A DNA stretch of 8,501 nt from G963664225 sp964538065 (GTDB lineage Bacteria; Verrucomicrobiota; Verrucomicrobiia; Limisphaerales; UBA1319), in the NCBI GenBank assembly GCA_964538065.1, contig CAZIDG010000140.1:1-8501 (forward strand), in the 5' to 3' direction. A program made the translations under genes and the position numbers. How positions within the stretch are numbered: position 1 is the first letter of the stretch; each line of letters begins with the position of its first letter. Positions 7,800 through 8,501 of this stretch are shown piece after piece. Below the pieces are notes generated by a model. The model made no database searches and was not told where the DNA came from. It saw nothing but the letters and a program-made list of their open reading frames with translations.

Positions 7800-7824
7800 G
7801 TAGGGGCCAAACCATGGCATGGTT
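7800..7824. repeat. Short hairpin, possibly REP-like, before the transposase remnant
   Basis: AACCAT at 7810-7815 and ATGGTT at 7819-7824 form a perfect 6-bp stem with a GGC loop. A GTAG tetranucleotide stands at 7800-7803. REP elements recognised by REP-associated transposases are hairpins preceded by GTAG or GGAG, so the arrangement fits beside a remnant of such a gene. It also lies 41 bases after the GH-A stop, so it could simply be a weak 3'-end hairpin. No second copy is visible in the window. Confidence 0.25.
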
Positions 7825-8187
7825 CGTTGCGTTGTTGACGTATCGTTTGGATTGGCCTCAAATGCCCGTGTGCCACCCAAAATGAGGATGGAGTTCCCAG
7901 GTGCTGTTTACCATCTTTTAAGCTGGAGCCCGGAGGAATTAAAGGCGCGGCACGAAGGGTACTCGGCGAAGATGTCCTTGGTGCCGCTACTGCGGCGGGA
8001 GATGGCTTTGACGGCCAAGGCGATCGCGGCGCGATTGCACTTGGGGACATCCAGGAAAGTGAATAAGTTGCTCCAGGAATGGATGCGGAGTAATCCAGCA
8101 CCCAAAACAGCCGAACAAGTGATGACAAATGGACAATACTGTGGTTTAATTCCAGCTCTTGATTTGCGTTATGAATATGGATATTGA
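7819..8187 (+). pseudogene. Internally deleted REP-associated / IS200-like transposase remnant
   Basis: The frame encodes 122 residues. Residues about 22-33 (MRMEFPGAVYHLL) match the conserved N-terminus of REP-associated tyrosine transposases (usual form R-x-E-F-P-G-A-x-Y-H). From about residue 35 the sequence jumps to what is normally the C-terminal region: WSPEELKARHEG, then the helix-turn-helix-like LRREMALTAKAIAARLHLGT (59-77) and a basic end. Full-length relatives have roughly 200-330 residues. The middle is missing, including the HUH metal-binding histidines and the catalytic tyrosine, so the product cannot be an active transposase. The frame stays open across the join near 7915-7926. 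The true start is unclear: ATG 7819, ATG 7882 and GTG 7873 are in frame, and ATG 7862 is out of frame. No Shine-Dalgarno site is obvious. The tail (about residues 93-122) is not recognised. The family call rests on motif memory, not a search. Confidence 0.65.
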
Positions 8188-8501
8188 TATTATTTACAAT
8201 AATATTGTATGCGCATGGAAGGAAGCAAGAATTCCGCTAGCCATCCCTTCTGGACTCTCCTTTGAATGTCCTGAAGTTGAGCAGGAAATAATGGGTATGG
8301 ATATATGCGATTTCAGCAATGTCCTGGCCAATTATGAAAAGGAATCACTGTTGTGTTTTTTTTCACAAGAATACGCCTCCTATTATTGTGGCGGTTATAT
8401 GCTTTATGGTTTGTCGCACTGGTTTAACCAAAACGGCGAAGATAATATATATGATCCATTAGCAGATGATTTGTATTATTATCTAGTAGGGTTGAGATGG
8501 C
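8171..8501 (+). CDS. Hypothetical protein, 3'-partial, weakly DUF6714-like
   Basis: An ATG at 8171 opens a frame with no stop to the window end (110 codons so far). The protein begins MNMDIDIIYNNIVCAWKEAR and later has LLCFFSQEYASYYCGGYM followed by LYGLSHWF. That late block, an aromatic F-F-x-x-E-x-x-x-Y-Y segment followed by a short hydrophobic helix, recalls DUF6714 proteins, a family of unknown function. This is a motif impression only. No signal peptide or membrane segment is seen, so it is probably cytoplasmic. It overlaps the end of the transposase remnant by 17 bases in another frame. No clear Shine-Dalgarno site precedes it, and ATG 8177 is an alternative start. By hand count, 8221-8501 is about 40% G+C, against about 62% in a sampled line of the GH-A gene, which suggests an acquired or accessory gene. 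Confidence 0.6.
   Translation, partial: MNMDIDIIYNNIVCAWKEARIPLAIPSGLSFECPEVEQEIMGMDICDFSNVLANYEKESLLCFFSQEYASYYCGGYMLYGLSHWFNQNGEDNIYDPLADDLYYYLVGLRW

Noticed and set aside
1..8501. CRISPR array, tRNA or rRNA gene, or a defence system
   Set aside because: No spaced direct repeats, tRNA cloverleaf or rRNA signature was recognised by eye. Nothing beyond the transposase remnant and the partial right-end gene suggests a defence island.

Overview
The window is a carbohydrate-degradation segment from a G+C-rich bacterium, with a mobile-element remnant and a compositionally different gene at its right end. The phylum is an inference. Three large exported carbohydrate-active enzymes, no SusC/SusD pair, weak or absent Shine-Dalgarno sites, a CE7-type esterase with an added N-terminal domain, and a transposase remnant of a REP-associated type all suggest the Planctomycetes-Verrucomicrobia-Lentisphaerae-Kiritimatiellota group. 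No rRNA or marker gene is present to confirm this.

Layout: (1) 1-3276, plus strand: a glycoside hydrolase family 2 enzyme cut at its 5' end by the window edge, with a long multi-domain C-terminal region. (2) 3277-3411: a short convergent spacer with inverted repeats. (3) 3412-3828, minus strand: a small GNAT acetyltransferase. (4) 3829-4035: a spacer with a strong stem-loop that fits the 3' end of the next gene's transcript. (5) 4036-5334, minus strand: an exported acetyl-xylan-esterase-like (CE7/AXE1) hydrolase with a complete Ser-Asp-His triad. (6) 5335-5440: a divergent intergenic region with a perfect 12-bp palindrome. (7) 5441-7759, plus strand: an exported clan GH-A (TIM-barrel, cellulase-like) glycoside hydrolase. 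(8) 7819-8187: an internally deleted REP-associated/IS200-like transposase gene. (9) 8171-8501: the start of an A+T-rich gene that runs off the window and weakly resembles DUF6714-type proteins.

The GH2 enzyme, the esterase and the GH-A enzyme each carry an export signal, or the remains of one at the window edge. They would act outside the cytoplasm on a decorated polysaccharide: the esterase removes acetyl groups while the two hydrolases cut or trim glycosidic bonds. The esterase and GH-A genes are divergent and could share a control region. The GNAT gene shows no clear functional tie to the rest.

No CRISPR array, tRNA, rRNA or convincing previously undescribed system was found. The most unusual items are the in-frame deletion derivative of a transposase, the foreign-looking gene overlapping its end, and the family assignment of the GH-A enzyme.
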